This document shows, piece by piece, positions 14,056-20,643 of a DNA stretch of 42,589 bases (positions are counted from its first letter, which is position 1; every line of letters starts with the position of its first letter). The notes beneath the pieces were generated by a model. The model saw only the letters and a program-made list of their open reading frames with translations, was not told the origin of the DNA and made no database searches. This stretch comes from Halobacteriales archaeon QS_4_66_20 (GTDB taxonomy: Archaea > Halobacteriota > Halobacteria > Halobacteriales > Haloarculaceae): positions 1 through 42,589 of the forward strand of contig PXRK01000049.1 in NCBI GenBank assembly GCA_003021015.1, given 5' to 3'. The position numbers and the translations under genes were made by a program.

Positions 14056-14217
14056 CTGATAATGATTATTGTGACTGTTTACCGGGTCGACCGCACGCAG
14101 TCATGCGGTCGATCCCGTAACGACTCACAATAATCACTATGAGGAGGTCTGCGAGTTGCAGAGGCACTTCTCGTTACGGCCTCCTCGCTTCTCAAACTCG
14201 CTCAACTAGACAGTGCC
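14036..14217 (+). repeat. 182-bp direct repeat, copy 1 (IS6 end)
   Basis: Matches 31948-32129 with about six mismatches over 182 bp by eye, same orientation. It holds a long imperfect hairpin: a 33-base arm starting TGATTATTGTGA (about 14063) pairs with one ending TCACAATAATCA (to about 14139), around an 8-base loop. It ends in the IS inverted repeat. The two copies bracket the accessory region. Confidence 0.85.
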
Positions 14218-14272
14218 CAATAATCTATTGTAATAGAAAACTCATATAAAATAAATTATACATATCACGTCC

Positions 14273-14279
14273 TTTATTA
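14273..14279 (+). promoter_or_regulatory. Box A of ptsH
   Basis: TTTATTA is centred 28 bases upstream of the ATG at 14304 in an AT-rich leader right after the IS end; leaderless transcription is likely. Confidence 0.55.
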
Positions 14280-14303
14280 TGGACACGGTGAAAGGCTCAT
14301 TCA

Positions 14304-14585
14304 ATGCCTGTAGAAGGGAATGTAACAGTCCATCACGTAAAGGGACTGCATGCACGCCCAGCGACGGTGTTTGTCAACACAGCCTCGGAATATGAGTCGG
14401 AGATAAGGGTCGGTAAAACGGGCGCCGACGAACTGGTGGATGCAAAAAGCAGTCTCGCCATCATGTCACTCGGCGTCGAGGAAGGGGACGAGATAACGAT
14501 TACTGCAAACGGTGCCGACAGCGAACAAGCTATTAAGCGACTCATTACTGTTGTCGAGGCCGACTTCGAACTGCATCAAGAGTAA
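14304..14585 (+). CDS. ptsH: HPr, PTS phosphocarrier protein
   Basis: A 93-residue phosphocarrier that passes phosphate from enzyme I to EIIA. The active-site block GLHARPATVFV is perfect, with His16 as the phosphorylated residue, and the second conserved region DAKSSLAIMSLGVEEGDEI (the regulatory-serine region in bacteria) is present, as is the terminal helix with LITVVE. Length is normal. It starts the PTS region, tail-to-tail with EIIA one base apart. Enzyme I is not in the window and must be elsewhere for this to work. Lower GC than the flanking core genes fits transfer. Confidence 0.95.
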   Translation: MPVEGNVTVHHVKGLHARPATVFVNTASEYESEIRVGKTGADELVDAKSSLAIMSLGVEEGDEITITANGADSEQAIKRLITVVEADFELHQE

Positions 14586-14586
14586 C

Positions 14587-15042
14587 TCAGATCGCCTTTG
14601 CCTTCTCGAAAATCATATTCATAAGGGCGTCAGCGTCTCTGTCACGGATGTGTTCAGCAAATTCGCCGTCCTGAAATAGGTCTGTCAGGTTCGAGAGAAA
14701 GGTTGTGTATTCATCGGTGTCTTTGATCAGGAGCAGGATAATAGCGTGGACGTCAATCTCTTTGTCTTTATCGTCCATGCTGTGGAAGGTGACGCTATCC
14801 GCTGGTACCCCGAGTAAAAGCGCCTGTTCAGAGACGTATTCTGGGTCTGCGTGGGGGATAGCAATTCCGTACGCGTATGTCTCGTTTGGGATTTCAAGGC
14901 CCGTCGGGTACGACTCCTCGCGTTCGAGCAACGCATCGATGTATGCCTCTTCGACCCACCCCTTCGCGAACGCATGCTCACCCAGTTCGCTGAGCACCGA
15001 CTCATAGGTATTGCTTAAGACCTGAATATGATCGGATTGCAT
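14587..15042 (-). CDS. PTS EIIA, fructose/galactitol superfamily (GatA-like)
   Basis: A 151-residue PTS_EIIA type-2 protein, cytoplasmic. The active-site His64 is in YGIAIPHADPEYV, preceded by TGLEIPN and followed by the DKDKEIDVHAIILLLIKD strand, the normal order. Length fits a stand-alone GatA-type domain. The start is the ATG at 15042: TTTTAA sits about 29 bases upstream (15069-15074), whereas the in-frame ATG at 15093 would lie before this box. It is divergent from the YjbQ gene and on the opposite strand to the other PTS genes, so it has its own promoter. It receives phosphate from HPr and gives it to EIIB at 17410. Confidence 0.92.
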   Translation of the reverse strand: MQSDHIQVLSNTYESVLSELGEHAFAKGWVEEAYIDALLEREESYPTGLEIPNETYAYGIAIPHADPEYVSEQALLLGVPADSVTFHSMDDKDKEIDVHAIILLLIKDTDEYTTFLSNLTDLFQDGEFAEHIRDRDADALMNMIFEKAKAI

Positions 15043-15068
15043 CTGACGAATATCAGTTTCTGAATGGA

Positions 15069-15074
15069 TTAAAA
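15069..15074 (-). promoter_or_regulatory. Box A of the EIIA gene
   Basis: TTTTAA on the minus strand is about 29 bases before the ATG at 15042 and decides that start over 15093. Confidence 0.5.
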
Positions 15075-15217
15075 GGTGCTGGTTGGAAATCATGAGATCG
15101 GTGGTTGCAGTGGACGCTGGGGTAGATTGGCTGGCACCAGACCGAATTGTATTCGATTTATATAATTCTGCCCGATCGTCCGGAACACCTAAACACTCTC
15201 CATCCAACGCTCGGTTT

Positions 15218-15643
15218 ATGCAGTTCGAACAGGGGACGTTCGAAGTTTCGAGTACAGACCGGTTTGAGATTCTCAACGTGACGCCCGAAGTAGAGGCCAT
15301 CATCGAAGAGACGGGAGTCACTGATGGGTTGGTAAACGTCTCGACCCCGCATACGTCCGCAGCACTCTCGACGAACGAGTTTGAGGAGAAATTGCTCGAT
15401 GACATGATTGACAAGTTCAAGCAACTTGCGCCGCCGAACGACGGCTATTACCACGATATCGACCACATTCACGCTGGCGAGCAACCGAATGCCCACGCTC
15501 ACCTCATTTCCGCGATGGTCAAACGACCTGTTTTGCCGATGCTGCAAAACGGGGAACTCAACCTCGGGACGTGGGAAGAAGTCATGTTCTACGAACTCTG
15601 TGGGCCACGTGACCGCGCTGTCGATGTGGTCGTGATGCACTGA
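15218..15643 (+). CDS. YjbQ/UPF0047 family protein
   Basis: A 141-residue protein of the YjbQ (UPF0047) family, which in some members shows weak thiamine-phosphate-synthase activity; the true reaction is unknown. Visible family features: VNVSTPHTSAALSTNE (about 42-57), the metal-site segment DHIHAGEQPNAHAHLISAM (about 88-105) with clustered His residues, and GTWEEVMFYELCGPRDR near the end. The ATG at 15218 gives the normal length; the longer frame upstream overlaps the EIIA leader. Its place inside the PTS set suggests a role in handling the same sugar phosphate, perhaps an aldehyde or enol intermediate (inference only). Confidence 0.88.
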   Translation: MQFEQGTFEVSSTDRFEILNVTPEVEAIIEETGVTDGLVNVSTPHTSAALSTNEFEEKLLDDMIDKFKQLAPPNDGYYHDIDHIHAGEQPNAHAHLISAMVKRPVLPMLQNGELNLGTWEEVMFYELCGPRDRAVDVVVMH

Positions 15644-15709
15644 CCACCCACACCAGGGTACTGAAAACTGAAATCTTATTATCTATTGTTGGGAAAATGG
15701 AGGCAGGTA

Positions 15710-16501
15710 ATGAAAAGTATGTCATCAACGCTCGGAAATGCAGTCATCGTTGCTATCGACCATGGACTCCACTGGGGTGTCTATGACGATTTCGAAGACC
15801 CTGAGGAGACACTAGAGCGCTTGCTTGCATGTAATCCAGATGGAATATTGGCGAGTGTGCCCTTCATCAGGCGGTTCGAAGAGACATTATCCTCGCACGA
15901 CATCTATACGATAGCGACGCTCGATATCCTTCACGATTCGGTGTTCCCTGGTGAACACAGGACCGAGGAGATTCACGCGCAGGTTTTCAGTGTGGAAGAG
16001 GCTATTCGGGTCGGTGCTGACGCCGCAAAAGTCGCACTCGTCTACGGACGCAAAGATAACAACGTCCTCGAGGAAAACCTCAAATTTGTGGCTGAGGCCG
16101 CAGAGCGTGGCCAGGAAAAGGGTCTCCCGCTGGTCGTCGAACCGACGTTGTGGGGCCAACTCGCCGAAGACGAACTCGATCCTGACTACCTGGCAAACGC
16201 CAATCGGATCGCCTTCGAACTGGGTGCTGATATCCTGAAAAGCCCGTATCCCGGGACCCCTGAAACGTTCGCGTTAATCGCCGAGAACGCCCCGCAACCG
16301 GTGTATATTGCTGGCGGTCCAGCATCGGAAACGGACAGAGAAGTACTGGAAATGGTCGCAGGGGCGGTCGATAAGGGGGCCCATGGCATCATGTTCGGTC
16401 GAAAGATTTGGCAACGAGAAGACCCCGCACCAATTATTGCGGCGCTGAAGGACATCGTCCACGATGGGGCTTCAGTAGACGAGGCCCACAAACATCTATA
16501 G
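15710..16501 (+). CDS. Class I aldolase, DhnA/DeoC-LacD type
   Basis: A 263-residue TIM-barrel aldolase. The Schiff-base lysine is Lys177 in ELGADILKSPYPG, the typical DhnA-type site; the N-terminal IVAIDHGLHWG and the phosphate-binding end VYIAGGP plus DKGAHGIMFGRKIWQ are also present. The family includes archaeal fructose-bisphosphate aldolase, tagatose-bisphosphate aldolases and 2-amino-3,7-dideoxyheptulosonate synthase. Within a galactitol-type PTS cluster and followed by a triose-phosphate isomerase it most likely splits a ketose-1,6-bisphosphate or a ketose 1-phosphate into DHAP and an aldehyde (inference). The ATG at 15710 has GGAGG 6 bases upstream. Confidence 0.88.
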   Translation: MKSMSSTLGNAVIVAIDHGLHWGVYDDFEDPEETLERLLACNPDGILASVPFIRRFEETLSSHDIYTIATLDILHDSVFPGEHRTEEIHAQVFSVEEAIRVGADAAKVALVYGRKDNNVLEENLKFVAEAAERGQEKGLPLVVEPTLWGQLAEDELDPDYLANANRIAFELGADILKSPYPGTPETFALIAENAPQPVYIAGGPASETDREVLEMVAGAVDKGAHGIMFGRKIWQREDPAPIIAALKDIVHDGASVDEAHKHL

Positions 16502-16568
16502 CAGTCTGGACTGGGCACTGACCCCGTCAAAGGGTACTTTTAATGCATGATAGTTTGTCGGTTGGCGC

Positions 16569-17267
16569 ATGAAACTCAAGTATCCACATTTCCAGATTAA
16601 TTTCAAAGTATACCCCGGGACGTATGGCGAGGACGGCCTCGCCTTCACGAAACTAATCGATAGAGTTGAAAAGGAGACTGGCGCATCGTTCGTCCTCACC
16701 CCGCAAATTCCAGACATCAGGTATATAAAAGCGGAGACTGATCTATCGCTGACGGCGCCGTATATGGACGCCATCACCCCGGGTCGCGGGATGGGCCGTA
16801 TTTTGCCAGAGACAATTCGCGAGGCTGGGGCGGATGGCGTCGTTATCAACCATGCTGAAAACCGAGAGACGCTTTCCGACCTCGTGACAAAAATTGAGCG
16901 ATGTCGAGATGTCGGCCTCGATTCGATTGTCTGTGTAGACAGCGTGGAAATGGGACGTGCAGTTGGAATTTACAGGCCGGACAACATGGTCTTCGAGAAA
17001 CCAGATGATATTGCGAGTGACCGGGCAATTACCCGATCACATCCAGAACGCGTGGAAGCGTTCATCGAAATGCGTGACGAGGTTTGCCCGGAAACAAAAG
17101 TACTTGTCGGTGGGGGAATTGCGACTGCTGAGGACGTGCGTCTCGCCTTCGAACAGGGGGCGGACGCTGCCGGCGCTGCGTCGGCCATCTCGCTCGCCGA
17201 CGACCCAGAGGCGTTGCTCCGGGATATCGGTGAAGTCATAGCTGACGCCGCAGACACGAACGCCTGA
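16569..17267 (+). CDS. Triose-phosphate isomerase, archaeal type (probable paralogue)
   Basis: A 232-residue TIM barrel interconverting DHAP and glyceraldehyde 3-phosphate. The substrate lysine region INFKVYPGTYGED, the electrophilic His in VVINHAENRE, the catalytic Glu in MVFEKPDDIAS (usual form EPPELIGTG) and the phosphate loop VLVGGGIATAEDV are all present. The catalytic-loop region and the end (AAGAASAISLADDPE) depart from the usual haloarchaeal housekeeping enzyme as I remember it, suggesting a dedicated catabolic paralogue. It has its own TTTTAA box at 16538-16543. Together with the aldolase it would channel PTS-derived triose phosphate into glycolysis. Confidence 0.88.
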   Translation: MKLKYPHFQINFKVYPGTYGEDGLAFTKLIDRVEKETGASFVLTPQIPDIRYIKAETDLSLTAPYMDAITPGRGMGRILPETIREAGADGVVINHAENRETLSDLVTKIERCRDVGLDSIVCVDSVEMGRAVGIYRPDNMVFEKPDDIASDRAITRSHPERVEAFIEMRDEVCPETKVLVGGGIATAEDVRLAFEQGADAAGAASAISLADDPEALLRDIGEVIADAADTNA

Positions 17268-17272
17268 TTTCT

Positions 17273-17360
17273 CGGGCATTGTTCAGATAAGGTCTGAAGG
17301 ACGAGGCGGTCGAATTCAAAGTGTTCTATGTCTGAATTCGCCCCATCTGAACAATGCCCG
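17273..17360. mobile_element. MITE derived from an IS6-family element (88 bp)
   Basis: Perfect 16-bp inverted repeats CGGGCATTGTTCAGAT (17273-17288) and its complement (17345-17360). The interior (AGATAAGG, then GAGGCGGTCG, then TTCTATG and GAA) matches the leader and start-codon region of the IS6-type transposase at 30462 (AGATAAGGATGAGGCGGTCG ... TCTATGGCCGAA). It is thus probably an internally deleted relative of such an IS. It sits between the isomerase gene and the EIIB promoter. Confidence 0.75.
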
Positions 17361-17377
17361 ATGGGACTAACCAAAAC

Positions 17378-17385
17378 CTTATGTA
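17378..17385 (+). promoter_or_regulatory. Box A of the EIIB gene
   Basis: CTTATGTA is about 28 bases upstream of the ATG at 17410, just beyond the MITE at 17273-17360. Confidence 0.5.
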
Positions 17386-17409
17386 TCTTAACTTTCATTG
17401 TTATCAATC

Positions 17410-17712
17410 ATGAGTGAACCGAAAAACCTCCTCCTGGTCTGTGGGACCTCCGTTGCAACCTCGACAGTCGTCCGCGAAAAACTCAAAAAAGAACTCCCCA
17501 AACGGGATGTCAATATCGGGACTCTCACGAAAGCAAAAGTCACTGAGGCGCCCAGTAAAGCCAAAAGTGGGAGTTACGACCTTATCGTCGCGACGACATC
17601 GCTCGACCAAGACCGGTTCGATATCCCAGTGATCACTACACAGGCATTTATGACGGGTATTGGGGAAGAGGAAGTAATCGACGAGATCGTCGAAACATTG
17701 CAGGCTTCTTGA
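17410..17712 (+). CDS. PTS EIIB, galactitol type (GatB-like)
   Basis: A 100-residue phosphotransfer protein. The phosphocysteine loop LLLVCGTSVATSTVV has Cys11 as the active residue, and the family pattern continues with NIGTLTKAKV and YDLIVATTSLD. It takes phosphate from EIIA and phosphorylates the sugar as it crosses EIIC. The ATG at 17410 follows box A at 17378. It is separated from EIIC by 280 bases and has its own promoter, so the two are probably transcribed separately though both point the same way. Confidence 0.92.
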   Translation: MSEPKNLLLVCGTSVATSTVVREKLKKELPKRDVNIGTLTKAKVTEAPSKAKSGSYDLIVATTSLDQDRFDIPVITTQAFMTGIGEEEVIDEIVETLQAS

Positions 17713-17992
17713 ACGCGCCCGGCTCTTGCATGGAGGGCTTCTCAACAGTCCTACATGAAAAGAAACGTACACAAATACATGCATTTTCATATAATATTTA
17801 TTATATCAAGATAAAATCATAGCTTGAGCACACCGTGTACCCCCCGGCCGTATCAATTCATACTATATAAGCTTAAAATAATAGTCTCAAATATGTAGCT
17901 GCTCCAAACGTGTGCGTATATGTCAAGGATAGAGATAGTGCGTATAAAACGTTATTAGGGTACAGTAATATGTTGTTTAATGGTGTAAATAA
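17713..17992 (+). promoter_or_regulatory. AT-rich leader of the EIIC gene
   Basis: 280 bases with conspicuously low GC for this genome and no ORF I can support. GTAATATG at 17965-17972 sits about 25 bases before the EIIC ATG and is the best box A. An earlier AT-rich run, TATATAAGCTTAAAATAATA (about 17864-17883), could bind a regulator or serve as an older promoter. No clear palindrome found. Confidence 0.45.
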
Positions 17993-19531
17993 ATGACACT
18001 GACGACACCACTCCAGCTCGGCGGGGTAGTACAGAGAATAAACGACGTGATACAAGGGTTAGGCGTGGAGGTATTGTTACCGATTATCATTCTCGCAATT
18101 GCGCTAATTTTCCGCGTTGACCTCGACCAGTCAATCAAGTCGGCAGTCCTGATCGGTGTCGGGTTCACCGGAATTTTCCTTGTCCTGGGCCTGTTCGGGG
18201 AAACAATTGGGTCGCTTGCCAATCAGATGGTCGAAGTAACAGGCCTCCAACTGAGTGTCGTTGACGTGGGTTGGCCTGCGGCAGCGGCGATTGCGCTTGG
18301 TATTGCCGAACTGGGAGTCTGGGTCATCCCAATCTTCGTCGTCGTGAACCTGGTGTTGTATACAATCGGGTTTACGTACACTCTTAACGTCGATATTTGG
18401 AACTATTGGCACTTCGCCTTCTTCGCCGGGTTGGTGTACTTCGCAACTAACGATTGGGTCTTGGCGATGGCTATCGGGATCATGTTCGGCGTATCCTTAC
18501 TCGTGGTCGCCGACTGGTTCCAGCCAGCTATCGAAGAGACATTCGATACTCCGGGGATTTCGATTCCACACGGCGGGTCGGCGCCATTCGCCGTCGCCGC
18601 AATCCCGATTCACGAAGTCGTCAAACGTCTCCCAGTGGTCGGGTCTACCACGTGGGACCCAGATACGATTCAAGACCGCATGGGACTCTTCGGTGAACCA
18701 GTCATCATCGGATTGGTCTTGGGGATCCTGATTGGAATTGGGGCTCATGCGAACAACCTGGCCTCCGCCGATGCGTGGTACACTATCCTCGGTGCTGGTA
18801 TCACGTTCGCTGCGGTGATGCACATCCTGCCGATGATGGTCGGGATTCTGATGGAGGGTCTCTCGCCGCTCGCAGACCAGATTCGGGACTTCATGACCTC
18901 GCGGTTCGAGGGCCGCGATATGGTGATCGGTCTCGACTCGGCAATCCTCATCGGCCACCAGTCGGTGATCGCTGCCAGTCTCGTGGCCGTCCCCATCGCT
19001 ATTATAATGAGTATTATCCTGCCGGGCAACCGCGTACTCTGGGGTGTCGACCTCGCTACCTTCCCGTTCTTCTTCGCCATGATGGTGCCCCTCATGGACG
19101 GTGACGTCGTCAAGATGGTTCTTTCCGGGATCGTCCTCCTCGTCCCTATGCACTACATCGCGGGCCACGTCGCGCCCCTGGTAACCGAAGCAGCAGCAAG
19201 TTCCGAAGGGTTCGAAGTCGAGTTCGAACTGATCACCGCGCCAATCGGTGACGCTGGGTCCCCGGCGACCGTCATGCTGGCAATTCCCGGCCAGGAACTC
19301 GGTGCAACCGGTGCCATGCTGAGCCTCGCAATAATAATCTTGTTCACGATCGGAGTTTGGGTCGCGGTCAGGACCTGGCCAAAACGGATGTACATGCTCG
19401 CTGGTGCATCCGAGGATAAGGCTATGGAACACACTGAACTCCGCCACTCCGGCAGCGCTGCTGGAATCCTTCCGAACAAATTCGGCAAAGCCGTCGACGT
19501 CGAAGAACCTGTCGAAGAAGCTACGGAATAA
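17993..19531 (+). CDS. PTS EIIC, galactitol type (GatC-like permease)
   Basis: A 512-residue membrane protein with roughly 10-12 hydrophobic segments. GatC-type features: VEVLLPIIILAIALIFRVD at the N-terminus, VDVGWPAAAAIALG, the substrate loop DWFQPAIEETFDTPGISIPHGG with SAPFAVAAIPIHEVV, FGEPVIIGLVLGILIG, and NRVLWGVDLATFPFFFAMM. The soluble C-terminal tail holds Glu/Pro-rich residues. It transports and, with EIIB, phosphorylates a hexitol or ketose; the specific sugar is not readable from sequence. Confidence 0.92.
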   Translation: MTLTTPLQLGGVVQRINDVIQGLGVEVLLPIIILAIALIFRVDLDQSIKSAVLIGVGFTGIFLVLGLFGETIGSLANQMVEVTGLQLSVVDVGWPAAAAIALGIAELGVWVIPIFVVVNLVLYTIGFTYTLNVDIWNYWHFAFFAGLVYFATNDWVLAMAIGIMFGVSLLVVADWFQPAIEETFDTPGISIPHGGSAPFAVAAIPIHEVVKRLPVVGSTTWDPDTIQDRMGLFGEPVIIGLVLGILIGIGAHANNLASADAWYTILGAGITFAAVMHILPMMVGILMEGLSPLADQIRDFMTSRFEGRDMVIGLDSAILIGHQSVIAASLVAVPIAIIMSIILPGNRVLWGVDLATFPFFFAMMVPLMDGDVVKMVLSGIVLLVPMHYIAGHVAPLVTEAAASSEGFEVEFELITAPIGDAGSPATVMLAIPGQELGATGAMLSLAIIILFTIGVWVAVRTWPKRMYMLAGASEDKAMEHTELRHSGSAAGILPNKFGKAVDVEEPVEEATE

Positions 19532-19700
19532 CTGACCAGCGCCTTCTCCACTTTTTCATTTCGCTATTGAAAGATGTACCCAGTCGGCCGGTATTCCTCG
19601 GCACGTGCTACAATAAGTCAGCGCCAGAGCTATGCCAGTATTGACAGGTAACGGGGTTGCCTATAATACGGGGTCTCATTGCACCAGCGTACAGGCGGTC

Positions 19701-19765
19701 TTGACATCCTACCCGCCCTGAAGGGCGAGGTTTTACCTTTGTAACTTCCATAACCCGTGGCTGGC
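19701..19765 (+). mobile_element. Solo IS200/IS605-type right end (copy B)
   Basis: TTGACATCCTACCCGCCCTG, then AAGGGCGAGG and a T-rich stretch to CATAACCCGTGG, aligns with 9089-9152. The hairpin CGCCC (19714-19718)/GGGCG (19723-19727) has different bases but the same pairing as copy A. No transposase is near. It overlaps the last bases of the minus-strand gene that follows. Confidence 0.6.
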
Positions 19766-20361
19766 TAGGTTGCGAGATAGGGGAGCGTCCGGCGGTGGTG
19801 TGTCCCCGTGACCATCAGTGTGTAGGGATAGATCACTTCAAGGAGATAATGGAGGAACCCACCGGTGATGAGGGCCAGGGCACCGAATAACAGTGTATCG
19901 ATAGGGGTCTGCACCCCAATTACACCTCCCAGGCCAGCATAATAGAGGCCGAGGCAACCGATAACGGCGGTCACTGCCAGTGCAATACCCAGGTAGCGTT
20001 CGAGTGACGTCCGGAGCGACGACCCGTGAGCCTCGAAAAAATGCTCTATCTCCTGCTTCCGAGACTGTACCCACTCTCGGTCGCCAGTGATGTGGAGTCG
20101 AAAGCCGGTATCCCATTTATCTGCAGTCAGGGTTATCTGTCCCTCACGTGCTTCGAGGACTACTTCGAACAAGCGAAAAAAGGCAGGGAGCGTTACATCG
20201 CGCATGAATTCCTCACCCGAGACAAACCGATACGTCGCTGTTTCATGGGTGAGTTTAAATTCCAGGTCTGGGTCGGTGCTACCCTTCCGGAGGATACCCT
20301 CGAGGGCAGTGATTGTTTCTCCCTCGAGGTGGACCGATGGCAGGTCTGTTTCATAGTGCAT
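19765..20361 (-). CDS. Hypothetical protein with C-terminal membrane hairpin
   Basis: A 198-residue protein that I do not recognise. Residues about 1-125 are soluble and acidic, with a beta-rich region (LEFKLTHETATYRFV, EGQITLTADKWDTGF) and a basic helix WVQSRKQEIEHFF. Residues about 126-146 (LGIALAVTAVIGCLGLYYAG) and 155-175 (TLLFGALALITGGFLHYLL) are two membrane segments with a short loop. It begins MHYETDLPSVHLEGETI. The stop lies inside the solo IS605-type end, so the C-terminus may have been altered by insertion. Context gives no function. Confidence 0.7.
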   Translation of the reverse strand: MHYETDLPSVHLEGETITALEGILRKGSTDPDLEFKLTHETATYRFVSGEEFMRDVTLPAFFRLFEVVLEAREGQITLTADKWDTGFRLHITGDREWVQSRKQEIEHFFEAHGSSLRTSLERYLGIALAVTAVIGCLGLYYAGLGGVIGVQTPIDTLLFGALALITGGFLHYLLEVIYPYTLMVTGTHHRRTLPYLAT

Positions 20362-20643
20362 GGGCTATTAGTGGTTCATATGGCCGTGAAGCGGGTAAAT
20401 TTCTCGCTTGCATGGGTCTCTGTTCTTACTTGTTTTCACGCTCTTCGGTAGACTGGCGGAACCAGGAGCATTAATACCCGTCACCTTCGATATCGAGAGG
20501 GACGACCCGAGCGTTGCACCCGGAACGGGAATGAGCAAAAGAGGAGCAGCTCCTGGAGTGTCGAGACTGTTCGAAGAGAGGAGACAAAGCATCCAATCCG
20601 TAAGCTGCGACTCGTGGCCGACACACAGGTACAGTAGTCTCTG
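20362..20643. other. Intergenic, no gene seen
   Basis: 282 bases between the 19765 and 20644 minus-strand genes. I see no supported ORF, RNA or repeat; moderately AT-rich patches (about 20395-20400 and 20460-20475) may hold the promoter of the hypothetical gene. Confidence 0.4.

Larger units (their letters stand above)
13335..14217 (-). mobile_element. IS6-family insertion sequence, degenerate
   Basis: The 883-bp unit is bounded by perfect 14-bp inverted repeats, GGCACTGTCTAGTT (13335-13348) and AACTAGACAGTGCC (14204-14217). It carries a broken transposase on the minus strand. I see no target-site duplication, consistent with age or with recombination between copies. Its right 182 bp is repeated at 31948-32129. 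Confidence 0.85.

Noticed and set aside
13335-14217. Target-site duplication of the IS6 element
   Set aside because: Flanks (TTCCACGC and CAATAATC) do not match, so no duplication is reported.
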